DNA of 64,000 nt from Solirubrobacteraceae bacterium (GTDB lineage Bacteria > Actinomycetota > Thermoleophilia > Solirubrobacterales > Solirubrobacteraceae): positions 1 to 64,000 of the forward strand of contig JAGIBJ010000062.1 of NCBI GenBank assembly GCA_017744415.1, given 5' to 3'. Both the position numbers and the translations under genes were made by a program. Each line of letters begins with the position of its first letter. Position 1 is the stretch's first letter. Positions 35,271-46,244 of this stretch are shown in pieces. The notes beneath the pieces were generated by a model. The model worked only from the letters and a program-made list of their open reading frames with translations. It was not told where the DNA came from and searched no databases.

Positions 35271-35844
35271 ATGCGCGCGAAGGATCGGCAACCGACGCGG
35301 CCGACCGCGGAGCGCCCGGCGCCCGCCTCCGGACACCCGACGGTAGGCACCGAGTATCGGCCAGCGAATCCGAGAGCCAAGACCGCCCGACGCGAGCCAT
35401 TCACCGTTGACCCCGACCTGGTCGATCGGGCGTTGGGAGCGCACGCGCTAACGCAAGACGCACTGGCCGCCGCGGTACGGGCAACGGGAATGGTGCCGCG
35501 ATCGCTGAGCCCCGGCGAGCCAGCATTCGGCCTCGCCTGGAACGACGGCCCGGAAGTATGTGTTGCCGAGGTCAAGAGCCTCAGCGGTTCGAACGATGAG
35601 AAACAGCTCCGACTCGCCCTCGGCCAAGTGCTCCGACGCGCACCTCCTGGGAGCGAAAGGACGGCCCGTACGATGCGTGATCGCTGTGGAACGCAAGCCC
35701 GCCGACCCGAGCTGGGCCAAGCTTTGTTCGGACCTGGAGGTCTCCCTGCTCTGGCCGGAGATCTTTGACGCGCAGCTCTCAGCGGAATCGTCCCCGCGGC
35801 GCCGCGGCGTCCGGGATCAACGATTAGACCCCCGACTCGGGTAG
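35271..35844 (+). pseudogene. PD-(D/E)XK-like nuclease gene, frameshifted
   Basis: The first frame has FTVDPDLVDRALGAHALTQ and then FGLAWNDGPEVCVAEVKSL, followed by NDEKQLRLALGQVLR. This is a nuclease-like core: D/E, then E-V-K, then Q-L-R. The expected continuation AHLLGAKGRPVRCVIAVERK with DPSWAKLCSDLEVSLLW lies in a second frame. The break is at 35636/35637. Restoring two bases would give LRYAHLL, which fits the family pattern I recall. As given, the protein is truncated after the catalytic core. TAGGTT at 35246-35251 would leave a leader of about 12 nt before ATG 35271. Confidence 0.6.
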
Positions 35845-35878
35845 CGAAGATGCTCGTCCGGCTGGTGGCCGCCGCCGT

Positions 35879-35884
35879 TAGGCT
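35879..35884 (+). promoter_or_regulatory. -10 box of YaaC-like gene
   Basis: TAGGCT ends 6 nt before ATG 35891 and supports that start over a later in-frame ATG. Confidence 0.5.
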
Positions 35885-35890
35885 CCAGCG

Positions 35891-36946
35891 ATGCAGGGCA
35901 AGCCCGTGCCAATGTTTCGGCTACGCGCGAGCCGCGCCGCGCCGCCGGGCCGCGCCTCGATGCCGGAGCGCGCAGACACGTTCGACGCTGCGATGGCGCA
36001 GTTCGAAGAGCTTCTCAAGGCAGCAAACGTCGCTGGGCCAGCAGCTTCACCGCTTCCCTTGTTTTACGCGCTGTCGCAGGCCGGTCGTGCGATCTCTGCT
36101 GCTGCTGCGTCGGATGGCGCCAGCTGGCGCCTCGCGGGCCACGGCCTCCAGGCGCGGGCGCTGGATGGCGAGCTCCTCGATGTGCGGGTCAAACCGAAGG
36201 AATCGCGCAACGTACAAGCGAGAACAATCTCGTCGTTTCAAGGCGTAAGCGAGCTCTTTGGAGGCGAGCCGATCCAACGGTCGGTCACCATCGGCGACGT
36301 ATGGGCGGCCCTCCCAGAGATCAACGACCTTCTTGGTCGCGACGGCAAGCGACGTCGCCCGTTGTGGGTTGTGCCTGACGACCCGGCGAGCAGCAGCTCC
36401 AAGCTCTTCCCCTGGGGACGCGTATTCGTGACGGTCGTGGGGCTAACGGTGCCCGACGACGTTCGAGGCCAAGCGCGTGCGCAGGCCGTCGCGGACGAAC
36501 TCGGCAACTACGCCGTCGGCGTAGAGGCCCGGTGGGCGCCGTGGGTCCCGGTCGGAATGAGCGACCCAGTCGTCAGCGAGACTTCACACGGGTACGGGTT
36601 TCGCTTGTCGCTGGAAGCGACGCAACCAACCTTCGCCGGGCACATCGCCGCGCTGCGACAGGTCTCTCGCGAGGCGCACGGATTCGAGAGCTTCGCCTTG
36701 CTGCCAGCTCTCGGCGACGCGCGTGGCAGCCGCCTAAGTCTTTGGTGGCTCGTCTTGTTCGGCTTGTCGATGGTTGCGCGATACGAGCCAGCCGGTTGGG
36801 CAAGAGCGTTGGACCCGCGCACATCGGTGATCGCAGCGCCCGTCGAGGAGCTCCTGCGGCGTGCTCTGGAGGTGCTGCCGGAGATCATCTGGCAGCAGCT
36901 CGAATGGGCGCGCATCGAGGCGATCGGCAACGATTTGCCCGACTAA
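35891..36946 (+). CDS. YaaC-like protein
   Basis: A 351-residue protein resembling the YaaC family (PF14175). It has SPLPLFYALSQAGRAI near the start (the family's P.FYglsq.ak motif), then WRLAGHGLQARAL. Near the C-terminus LSLWWLVLFGLSMVARYEPAGWA is followed by a helical end (ELLRRALEVLPEIIW). The function of YaaC is unknown; members turn up in accessory loci. It is the last gene before the tRNA-Ala that bounds the island and follows the broken nuclease gene in the same direction, but with its own promoter. Confidence 0.75.
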   Translation: MQGKPVPMFRLRASRAAPPGRASMPERADTFDAAMAQFEELLKAANVAGPAASPLPLFYALSQAGRAISAAAASDGASWRLAGHGLQARALDGELLDVRVKPKESRNVQARTISSFQGVSELFGGEPIQRSVTIGDVWAALPEINDLLGRDGKRRRPLWVVPDDPASSSSKLFPWGRVFVTVVGLTVPDDVRGQARAQAVADELGNYAVGVEARWAPWVPVGMSDPVVSETSHGYGFRLSLEATQPTFAGHIAALRQVSREAHGFESFALLPALGDARGSRLSLWWLVLFGLSMVARYEPAGWARALDPRTSVIAAPVEELLRRALEVLPEIIWQQLEWARIEAIGNDLPD

Positions 36947-37007
36947 CGCTTCCATTAGCGCCCCCACGACATCGCCGCGTCGCCCTGCCGGAGCTACCCA
37001 GAAACGC

Positions 37008-37034
37008 AGAAAGCCCCGCAGGGCGGGGCTTTCT
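37008..37034 (-). terminator. tRNA-Ala terminator
   Basis: AGAAAGCCCCGC and GCGGGGCTTTCT form a perfect 12-bp stem with a 3-nt loop just past the tRNA 3' end, followed on the minus strand by GCGTTTCT. Duplicated imperfectly near 32870. Confidence 0.8.
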
Positions 37035-37041
37035 CACGGAG

Positions 37042-37114
37042 TGGAGCCTGTCGGGATCGAACCGACGACCCCCTGCTTGCAAAGCAGGTGCTCTCCCAGC
37101 TGAGCTAAGGCCCC
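37042..37114 (-). tRNA. tRNA-Ala (anticodon TGC)
   Basis: 73 nt, full cloverleaf. Acceptor GGGGCCT/AGGCTCC, D-arm GCTCAGCTGGGAGAGC, anticodon stem CCTGC/GCAGG with loop TTTGCAA (anticodon TGC), T-arm GTCGG-TTCGATC-CCGAC, discriminator A. CCA is not encoded. It forms the right edge of a putative integrated island; a fragment of its anticodon arm and terminator recurs at 32864-32911. Confidence 0.95.
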
Positions 37115-37179
37115 GTGCTCGCACATCGTAGACGGCTCGGGGCGCGCGTGCGCGCCGCCGCTTGCAGGGGGCGTTGGGC

Positions 37180-38166
37180 TCAGCGGGCGCTGGCCGCGAA
37201 GGCGTCGACTCCGGTGACCTCGGCGCTCCAGGCCCAGAGGCGGGCGGCGTCGTCGGGGTCGAGGGCGTGGGGGCGCACGCCGCGTGGGGCGTCGGAGTCG
37301 GTGGGGACGATCTCGGCGACGTCGACGTCTTCGAGGTAGAGGCCACCCAGGCCGTCGAGCTGGGGGGAGGTGGCGGCCCAGGTGGCAGTGGCGGCGCCCT
37401 GCTCGGGCGACTTGAAGGCGTCGTTGGGCTTCGGGGACCCGTCCTCGTTGCGCCAGCCGAGGGCGACCTGCTCCTCGATCGGGATGTGGCGCTGGAGGGG
37501 CGTGAGGATGCCGCCCGGATGGAGAGCGAAGGCGCGGACGCCTGAGTCGGCACCGAGCTTGTCGAGCTGGACGGCGAAGAGCACGTTGGCCGTCTTGGCC
37601 TGGCCGTAGGCGACCCATTTGTCGTAGCCGGTGGTGAAGTCGGGGTCGTCCCAGCGGATCGGAGAGCGGCGGTGGCCGAGGGAGCTGACGGACACGACGC
37701 GTGCACCCCCGTCGGCGGCGAGCGCAGTCCAGAGGCGGTTGGCGAGGGCGTAGTGGCCGAAGTGGTTGGTCGCGAGCTGGAGCTCGACCGAGGCGCCGTT
37801 GACGTCGACGTGCCGCTCCGGCGACGCCATCACGCCGGCGTTGCCGATGAGCATGTCGATCGAGCGGCCCGAGGCGAGGAACTGCTCGGCGAAGGCCGCG
37901 ATGCTCACCTGGTCGGCGAGATCGAGCTCGGCGACCTCGACGGAACCCATGTCGTCGACCATCTCGTGGGCCGTCGCCGGACGCCGGGCCGGGACGACGA
38001 CGTGGGCGCCGGCGCCCGTGAGCGCCCGGGTGATCTCGAGGCCGAGGCCCGAATAGCCGCCCGTGACGATCGCGAGCTTGCCGCCGAGATCGATGCCGTG
38101 GAGGACCTCGGCGGCGGTGCTCTTCGCGCCGAAGCCGCTGCCGATGGGATGCTGCGCCGAAGTCAT
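37180..38166 (-). CDS. Short-chain dehydrogenase/reductase
   Basis: A 328-residue oxidoreductase of the classical SDR group, similar in layout to retinol-dehydrogenase/WW-domain-oxidoreductase-like proteins. TGGYSGLGLEITRAL is the cofactor motif, MLIGNAGVM the central strand, and VSVSSLGHR with YGQAKTANVLFA supplies the Ser-Tyr-Lys triad. The substrate is unknown. The ATG at 38166 is preferred over longer in-frame starts because TAGCGT ends 7 nt upstream of it. Confidence 0.88.
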   Translation of the reverse strand: MTSAQHPIGSGFGAKSTAAEVLHGIDLGGKLAIVTGGYSGLGLEITRALTGAGAHVVVPARRPATAHEMVDDMGSVEVAELDLADQVSIAAFAEQFLASGRSIDMLIGNAGVMASPERHVDVNGASVELQLATNHFGHYALANRLWTALAADGGARVVSVSSLGHRRSPIRWDDPDFTTGYDKWVAYGQAKTANVLFAVQLDKLGADSGVRAFALHPGGILTPLQRHIPIEEQVALGWRNEDGSPKPNDAFKSPEQGAATATWAATSPQLDGLGGLYLEDVDVAEIVPTDSDAPRGVRPHALDPDDAARLWAWSAEVTGVDAFAASAR

Positions 38167-38173
38167 AGGGCTC

Positions 38174-38179
38174 ACGCTA
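38174..38179 (-). promoter_or_regulatory. -10 box of SDR gene
   Basis: TAGCGT ends 7 nt before ATG 38166. Confidence 0.5.
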
Positions 38180-38251
38180 GGCGCTGCAGCGCGCTCGAAG
38201 TCAAAGGCAGCGGCGCGGTGGGACCGCCAGGCGGGGACAGACCCGGTCGAC

Positions 38252-38380
38252 GGCGCTGAGCTGTGGACGGATCCCGCAGCCGGCGACCGATCTGTCCACA
38301 CGTCAGGCGACGGCGGCCCGCGGGCGCTGAGCTGTCGACAGATCTGCCAGCGGGCGGCGGATCCGCGGACACGTCACGCG
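38252..38380. repeat. Two direct copies of a GTCGAC-type hairpin repeat
   Basis: Two units of about 58 bp begin GCGCTGAGCTGT and end CACGTCA. The first folds as GTGGACGGATC / GATCTGTCCAC (38263-38299). The second starts GTCGACAGATCTGCC (38334). The same GTCGACAGATC half occurs at 27926 and, diverged, at 48161-48201. They fill most of the gap between the SDR gene and the DUF protein's stop codon. Confidence 0.6.
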
Positions 38381-38381
38381 G

Positions 38382-39806
38382 CTACTTGTCGTCGGCGGGC
38401 GGCTGCTGGCCCGGCGGCTGCTCGGGGCCCGGCTCGGTGGGGGCGTCGTCGGTCGGCGGCTGCTCGCCCTGGGGCTGCTGCTGCCAACCGCCCTCGGGCG
38501 TCTGCTGCCAGCCGGCCGGCGGCTGGCCCTGCTGCCACCCGGCGGGCTGGCGGCCCGGGCGGTGGAAGATCGGGCCGGTGCCCGGGGGCGGGCTCGGCGG
38601 CACGCCAAAGGGTCCGCTGCCCGGAGGCGGGCTCGGCGGGACGCCGAACGGTCCGGCGGACTGGCCGCCCTGGCCCCCACTCCAGGTGCCGCCCGGCTGA
38701 CCGCTGCTCGACGAGCCCCAGCCTCCCTGGTAGCCGCCGCCCTGCTGACCCTGGGCTGGCGCACCGGGCTGGTCCGGCTGCTGCCCGGGCCCCGGCTGAC
38801 CCTGGCCCCACTGCTGACCGGCACCCGGCTGACCCTGACCCCACTGCTGACCAGCGCCCGGCTGGCCCTGGCCCCACTGGCCACTCGGAGCCACACCACT
38901 CGGGCCCGGCAGATCGATCGGGGCGGAACCCGGCGGCGGCACGTAGGACTCGCCGATGCGGGCCTTGTGCGAGAAGAAGAGGAGCGTGAGGGCGAGGGCG
39001 ACCCACGAGAGGAAGGCGGCCTGGATGAAGCCCTCGACGACGGCGCCGCCGACCTTGACGGCGTCGGCCGTGCCGTCGGCGCCGATCAACGCGTCGATCA
39101 CGGCGACCGGGATGAGCGCCATCACGTAGCCGACGAGCGTGATCACCACGACGGCGCCGAACGTGCGCCACCAGCCGACGGCCCGCACCACGCGCAGGCT
39201 CTCGCGGATCGCACCAAAGCCGCTGGCGACCGAGAGCGCGACGACCGTCGTCGCGAACACCGCCCCGACCGAGATCCACAGGCCGGGGATGAAGAAGAAG
39301 ACGAACCCGATGATCATCAGGACGCCGTAGATCAGGATCACCCACACGGCCGCGGCGAACACCTGCAGCCCGCGGCGCAGCGCCTCGCGGCCCCCGATGT
39401 CGTCGCCCTGGGCGAGGGCCGTAACCGCACGCGCGTGCGTGGCGGTGACGAGCGCCGGCACGAGCAGGCCGGTAACGAGCAGCTCGATACCGGTCGCGAT
39501 GAGCGGCCACTGGGCATCGCTCCACGAGATCCCGGGGAGCCAGTCGCTCGGGATCGACTCCGTGTTGCGGGTCGACTGATCGAGCGCGTTGGTCACGTCG
39601 GTCATGAAGTCGTCGACCACGAAGACGGTGAGGATGCGGCTCAGCGCGATGGGGATCACCGCGACGGCGAGGGCCGTGAGCAGGAACACCGTCGGCCGTG
39701 CCCGCCAGATCCGCCACGACGACGTGAGCAGCGCGCCGATGTCTTTCGGCTGCGCGAGGTCGAGCGGGCGAAGCGGGCCCGAGGCAGGCGGCGGGACGAA
39801 CGTCAT
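38382..39806 (-). CDS. Integral membrane protein with Gln/Gly/Pro-rich tail
   Basis: A 474-residue protein. The first 290 residues hold about six hydrophobic segments and resemble glycerophosphoryl-diester-type or DUF975-like actinobacterial membrane proteins only in overall layout. The last 170 residues are low-complexity: QWGQGQPGAGQ repeated, PFGVPPSPPPG repeated, and a terminal EQPPG..PPADDK. This tail is likely disordered and cytoplasmic. ATG 39806 is preferred because TACCGT ends 8 nt upstream; the frame extends to 40064 without support. Function unknown. Confidence 0.75.
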   Translation of the reverse strand: MTFVPPPASGPLRPLDLAQPKDIGALLTSSWRIWRARPTVFLLTALAVAVIPIALSRILTVFVVDDFMTDVTNALDQSTRNTESIPSDWLPGISWSDAQWPLIATGIELLVTGLLVPALVTATHARAVTALAQGDDIGGREALRRGLQVFAAAVWVILIYGVLMIIGFVFFFIPGLWISVGAVFATTVVALSVASGFGAIRESLRVVRAVGWWRTFGAVVVITLVGYVMALIPVAVIDALIGADGTADAVKVGGAVVEGFIQAAFLSWVALALTLLFFSHKARIGESYVPPPGSAPIDLPGPSGVAPSGQWGQGQPGAGQQWGQGQPGAGQQWGQGQPGPGQQPDQPGAPAQGQQGGGYQGGWGSSSSGQPGGTWSGGQGGQSAGPFGVPPSPPPGSGPFGVPPSPPPGTGPIFHRPGRQPAGWQQGQPPAGWQQTPEGGWQQQPQGEQPPTDDAPTEPGPEQPPGQQPPADDK

Positions 39807-39814
39807 CGCGGCCG

Positions 39815-39820
39815 ACGGTA
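39815..39820 (-). promoter_or_regulatory. -10 box of 38382-39806 gene
   Basis: TACCGT ends 8 nt before ATG 39806. Confidence 0.45.
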
Positions 39821-39916
39821 TCCGCAACGGCGGCGTTGCGCAGCCGGTCTCGTCACACGATCCCTGTCCACGGTGCCCGGCATGAGCGGGCGCCCCCGAG
39901 CCATCGACAAGCATCG

Positions 39917-39977
39917 GGCATGCGAACCCCAACGGCGAGCCACCGTGGAGGGGGTTCTCCGTTGGGGTTCCCATGCC
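39917..39977. repeat. Long imperfect hairpin between divergent genes
   Basis: GGCATG.GAACCCCAACGG at 39917 pairs with CCGTTGGGGTT.CCATGCC ending 39977, with further inner pairing (CCACC/GG). It lies between divergent promoters, so it is not a terminator. The CCCCAACGG arm recalls the GTTGGG hairpins at 28017 and 48069. Confidence 0.6.
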
Positions 39978-40075
39978 CAGACCCGTTCCGCCCCGGGCCC
40001 GTCGCCCGACCCCGCCGTGCCGACTCATCGTCCAGCCAGGCCCGTCAGCGCAACGGCGACGCAACGAGCGGCGGC

Positions 40076-40081
40076 TACGTT
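40076..40081 (+). promoter_or_regulatory. -10 box of fdhD
   Basis: TACGTT ends 6 nt before ATG 40088; the intervening GGAGCC is too close to serve as a normal ribosome binding site. Confidence 0.5.
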
Positions 40082-40087
40082 GGAGCC

Positions 40088-41418
40088 ATGACGCACGTCG
40101 CCAGCTCGACGACCCGCACGCGCGTCGCGCGAACGCCCGCGGTGGTGGTCGACGCGAGCGGTGCCCGGCAGCGCACGCGGGAGCGGGTCGCCGGGGAGGA
40201 GCCGCTCGAGATCCGGATCGCGCTCGGCGGCGGGGTGCTCACCACCACGTCGACGATGCGCACGCCGGGCTCTGACTTCGCCCTGGCGGCCGGTCTGCTG
40301 CACGCCGAGGGCGTGATCGCCACCCGCGACGACATCGAGCGGATCCGCTACTGCGCCGACGTCCGGACCGGCCCCTTCGACAGCCCGTCCGGCGCGTCGC
40401 ACACGGGCGCCTCGTCCTCCTGTGATGCCCGCGACCAGCCCAGCACCGGCCCCTCCTCCACGAGCGCCAGCGCCAGCGCCAGCGTCGAGCACGGCCCCGG
40501 CGCTTCCGCCACGGGCGCCGACGCCAGCACAGAGCCGAGAACCGGCCGCCGCGCCACCGGCCCAAACCCCGACCAGCAGTTCAACGTCGTCACCGTCGAT
40601 CTTGCCCGGCGGCCGCGGCACCCGCTTGGCCAGCGCACGCTGATGGCCACCGCCAGCTGCGGCGTCTGTGGCAGCGCCGAGATCGACGAGCTGTGCGAGC
40701 GGATCGCGCCGATCGACAGCGACCTCGAGCTCGACGCGGGCGTGCTCACCACGCTCCCGGACTTCCTCCAGGTGGCCCAGCGCGTGTTTGCGGAAACGGG
40801 CGGCCTGCACGCGGCCGGGCTCTTCGACGCTGGCGGCCGGCTGCTCGCGCTGCACGAAGACATCGGCCGCCACAACGCGCTCGACAAGCTCATCGGCGAG
40901 CAGCTCCTCGCGGGCGCACTGCCCGCGCGCGAGCGGGTGATCGTGCTCTCCGGGCGGATCTCGTTCGAGCTGGTGCAGAAGGCCGCGGCCGCGGGGGCGC
41001 CGGTGCTGGCAGCGGTCGGTGCGCCGTCGAACCTTGCCGTCGCCACCGCTGAGCGTCTCGGTCTCACCCTCGCGGGCTGGGTGCGCGACGGCCGCGCCAC
41101 GCTCTACACCCACCCGGATCGCATCGTGCAGCCGGGGCGGATCACCCCGCGGGCGACGCATGCCACCGCCGGCGCGGATTCCTCGGTCTCGAACGGCAGA
41201 GCCGTCGATGGCTCCGGCCAGGCAACCGGCTCCCCCGGTCATCCCTTCGGCGCCGACCCGGCGGCCGGGCCCGCCAGCAGCCCCTTTGCCGCCAGCGCCG
41301 ATACCCGCACCACCGCCGACGCGCGCACCACCCGCGCCAGCACCACCGCCGACGCGCGCACCACCCGCGCCAGCACCACCACCGACGCCCGCCCCGCCGC
41401 CGCGACCCGCTCGTCCCG

Positions 41419-41422
<4 letters not shown>
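40088..41422 (+). CDS. fdhD: FdhD sulfurtransferase with low-complexity insert and tail
   Basis: A 444-residue FdhD, about 150 longer than usual. FdhD moves sulfur from IscS to the Mo/W-bis-MGD cofactor of formate dehydrogenase-type enzymes. The core is intact: GEEPLEIRI, STMRTPGSDFALAAGLLHAEG, the Cys loop TASCGVCGSAEIDEL, TGGLHAAGLFD, EDIGRHNALDKLIG and LSGRISFELVQKAA. Residues from about 97 to 160 are a Ser/Ala/Thr-rich insert just before QQFNVVTVDL. The last 90 residues form a tail with ARTTRASTTAD repeats. It overlaps the molybdoenzyme gene by ATGA. Confidence 0.93.
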
Positions 41423-43974
<2,552 letters not shown>

Positions 43975-43986
43975 CTCGGCGTCCTC

Positions 43987-44024
43987 ACTACGTTCGTCGT
44001 CGAGGGGGTGCCGGCGAACGTAGT
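43987..44024. terminator. Hairpin between convergent genes
   Basis: ACTACGTTCG and CGAACGTAGT pair perfectly between the stops of the molybdoenzyme and cardiolipin synthase genes. No U-tract. Confidence 0.5.
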
Positions 44025-44043
44025 TAGGTTGCCGGCCGAAGGG

Positions 44044-45519
44044 TTACTGGAGGGCCGAGGTGAGGCGCGCGATGTTGTCGACCACGCGGCCCGGGAGCGG
44101 GCGGGCGAGGTGCTCGGTGAGGGTGAGCTCGGCGCTGATGGCGCGGTAGCCGTCCTCGATGGCGCGGAGCTCGTCGACGAAGTCGGAGCCGTGGACGAGC
44201 AGCGTGGATTCGAGGTTGAGCTCGAAGCTGCGCATGTCGAGGTTGCTGGAGCCGATCACGCCGACGGCATCGTCGACGGTCATGTGCTTCGCGTGGAGGA
44301 TGTAGGGCGCCGGGTAGCGGTAGATGCGCACGCCGGCGCGCAGCAGCACCTCGTAGTAGCTGCGCTGGGCGTGGTAGACCATCCACTGGTCGCCGACGGC
44401 GCTGACGAAGAGCTCCACGTCGACGCCCCGCTCGGCGGCGGTGCAGACGGCGGTGAGCAGCGATGCGTCCGGGACGAAGTAAGGGCTCGTGATGCTCACG
44501 CGCTCCGTCGCGGCATACATGAGCGAGTTGAAAAGCTTGAGGTTGTTCTCGCCGTCGAAGCCCGGGCCGCTCGGCACCACCTGGCACTCGAGCGAGCTGG
44601 TGGCGAGGTGCGCGTCGCCGCGCTCGATCTCACCGGCGAGGATCTCGTCGGTCTCGCTGAACCAGTCGGTGACGAACAATGCGTTCACCCCACCGACGAC
44701 CGGCCCCTCGACGCGCGCCACGAGCTCCTGCCACTTGAGCCCGCGACGGCGGTTCTTGCGCTTGCCGTAGGTGCGGTCGATGACGTTCTGCGAACCGACG
44801 TAGGCGACGTGCCCGTCGACCACGATCAGCTTGCGATGGTTGCGCAGGTCGGGACGCTGGAACTGACGACGCAACGGCAGCACCGGGAGCATCAGGTGCG
44901 ACTCCACCCCGACGCCCGCAAGGCGCGTCAGCTCGCGGCGCGTGCCGCGGTAGGCCGGCACGCCGCGCGAGCCGATGTGGTCCCAGAGCACGCGCACCTT
45001 CACGCCACGCTGCGCCGCCCGCTCGAGCGCGGCGAAGAACGGGCGAGTCACGTCGTCGAAGGCGAGGATGTAGACCTCGACGTGCACGTATTCGGTGGCC
45101 GTGTCGATCGCGTCGGCCATCTCGTGGATCGCGGCGTCGTAGTCGTCGATCAGCCGCACGTGGTTGCCGGTGACGAGCGGCATGGCCCCGAGGTTGCGGT
45201 TGAGGCGCGCCACCGAGGCGAGCCACGGCGGGCCGGGGTCGTCGTCGGGCACGTGGTCCATGCCGGCGGTGAGCTCGAGGATCCGGGCATTCGCGCGCCG
45301 CTGCTTCTCGCGCCGCACCTTCGGCAGCTTGGGGTCGCCGATGAGCAGGTAGAGCGCGCCGCCGAGGTAAGGCGCGAGGAAGATCAACATCAGCCACGCC
45401 GTCGCACTGCCGGGACGGCGGTTGACGGGCACAGCCATGAGCGCCGCGATGCGCACTGCCCAGCCGAAGATGCTCAGGCCGAGCAGGAGCTCGATCACCC
45501 ACTGCGCCCCGCCCGTCAC
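44044..45519 (-). CDS. cls: Cardiolipin synthase (phospholipase D family)
   Basis: A 491-residue membrane enzyme that joins two phosphatidylglycerols into cardiolipin. Two N-terminal membrane helices (IELLLGLSIFGWAVRIAALM and WLMLIFLAPYLGGALYLLIG) precede two PLD domains with HKD motifs NHRKLIVVDGHVAYVGSQN and LHAKHMTVDDAVGVIGSSN. The GTG at 45519 is chosen because TACGGT ends 6 nt upstream and translation then runs straight into the first helix. The frame extends 18 codons further without support. Confidence 0.92.
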   Translation of the reverse strand: MTGGAQWVIELLLGLSIFGWAVRIAALMAVPVNRRPGSATAWLMLIFLAPYLGGALYLLIGDPKLPKVRREKQRRANARILELTAGMDHVPDDDPGPPWLASVARLNRNLGAMPLVTGNHVRLIDDYDAAIHEMADAIDTATEYVHVEVYILAFDDVTRPFFAALERAAQRGVKVRVLWDHIGSRGVPAYRGTRRELTRLAGVGVESHLMLPVLPLRRQFQRPDLRNHRKLIVVDGHVAYVGSQNVIDRTYGKRKNRRRGLKWQELVARVEGPVVGGVNALFVTDWFSETDEILAGEIERGDAHLATSSLECQVVPSGPGFDGENNLKLFNSLMYAATERVSITSPYFVPDASLLTAVCTAAERGVDVELFVSAVGDQWMVYHAQRSYYEVLLRAGVRIYRYPAPYILHAKHMTVDDAVGVIGSSNLDMRSFELNLESTLLVHGSDFVDELRAIEDGYRAISAELTLTEHLARPLPGRVVDNIARLTSALQ

Positions 45520-45525
45520 GCCGCA

Positions 45526-45531
45526 ACCGTA
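45526..45531 (-). promoter_or_regulatory. -10 box of cls
   Basis: TACGGT ends 6 nt before GTG 45519. Confidence 0.5.
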
Positions 45532-45656
45532 TCGCCGGTGCGGGGCGCCGCCGGAGCGGGCGTCTCCGCCCACGCCGATATTCGGGCTGCCCTACGCGTG
45601 GGCTTCGTCGTCCTCACCAAGGGACGAGCGCCCTCAGTCGCCGGGGCGGCGGCCCG

Positions 45657-46244
45657 CTAGTCGCGCGGGGCTGCGGCGCGCAGCGCCTTGGCCATCGCCC
45701 GCTTCGGGCCGGCCGGGATGGCGACCTGGTGCTCGCCGTCGTCAACCGTCAGCAGCTCGGGTGAGCCGCCGAGGTGCACGGTGGCGCCCGTCGTCGACGT
45801 CGGCCGGATGCCGGGGCGCGTGCCCTTGCCGTCGAGCGCGTTCGTCAACCGGTGCAGCTGGCCGGAGCTCAGCGGGCACGCCACCGACCACTCGCCGTGC
45901 TCGACGACGAGCGTCCCCGCGATCGAGGCGTCGCCGCCGGGCACGAGCAGCGCGATGCGGCCCGGCGCCGGTGCGTCCTCGGGATCGCCAACCGGGAGCA
46001 GCGCGCCGTCGGCGTCGAAGACGCGCGGCACGAACGTGCTCCCCAGGCCCGCGCCCAGCGGCAGCGGCGCGGCGTCGGTCGCCAGCTCGGCGACGAGATC
46101 GGTGTACGGCAGCTCGTAGATCGGCGGAGCGTACGCGAGCGGTGGCCCGCGGTGCTCAGTCGCGTGGGTCGTCGGCCGGCGCGAGGAAGCCCGCTTCGAT
46201 GCGGGCGTCGCGGTAGGCCTGGCGCCGGGCGGCGCGGCGCGCAT
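45657..46244 (-). CDS. Hypothetical protein, start uncertain
   Basis: A protein of up to 195 residues with no membrane segment. The folded part probably begins at IYELPYTDLVAELATDA and ends with HQVAIPAGPKRAMAKALRAA. It has several beta-type segments (GTLVVEHGEWSVACPLSSGQ). Family not recognised. ATG 46244 is the only canonical in-frame start, but it would overlap the upstream gene by 89 bp. A TACGCT box 6 nt before an ATC codon at 46121 hints at a shorter, non-canonically started product. Codon bias supports coding from about 46121 onward. Confidence 0.55.
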   Translation of the reverse strand: MRAAPPGARPTATPASKRASSRRPTTHATEHRGPPLAYAPPIYELPYTDLVAELATDAAPLPLGAGLGSTFVPRVFDADGALLPVGDPEDAPAPGRIALLVPGGDASIAGTLVVEHGEWSVACPLSSGQLHRLTNALDGKGTRPGIRPTSTTGATVHLGGSPELLTVDDGEHQVAIPAGPKRAMAKALRAAAPRD

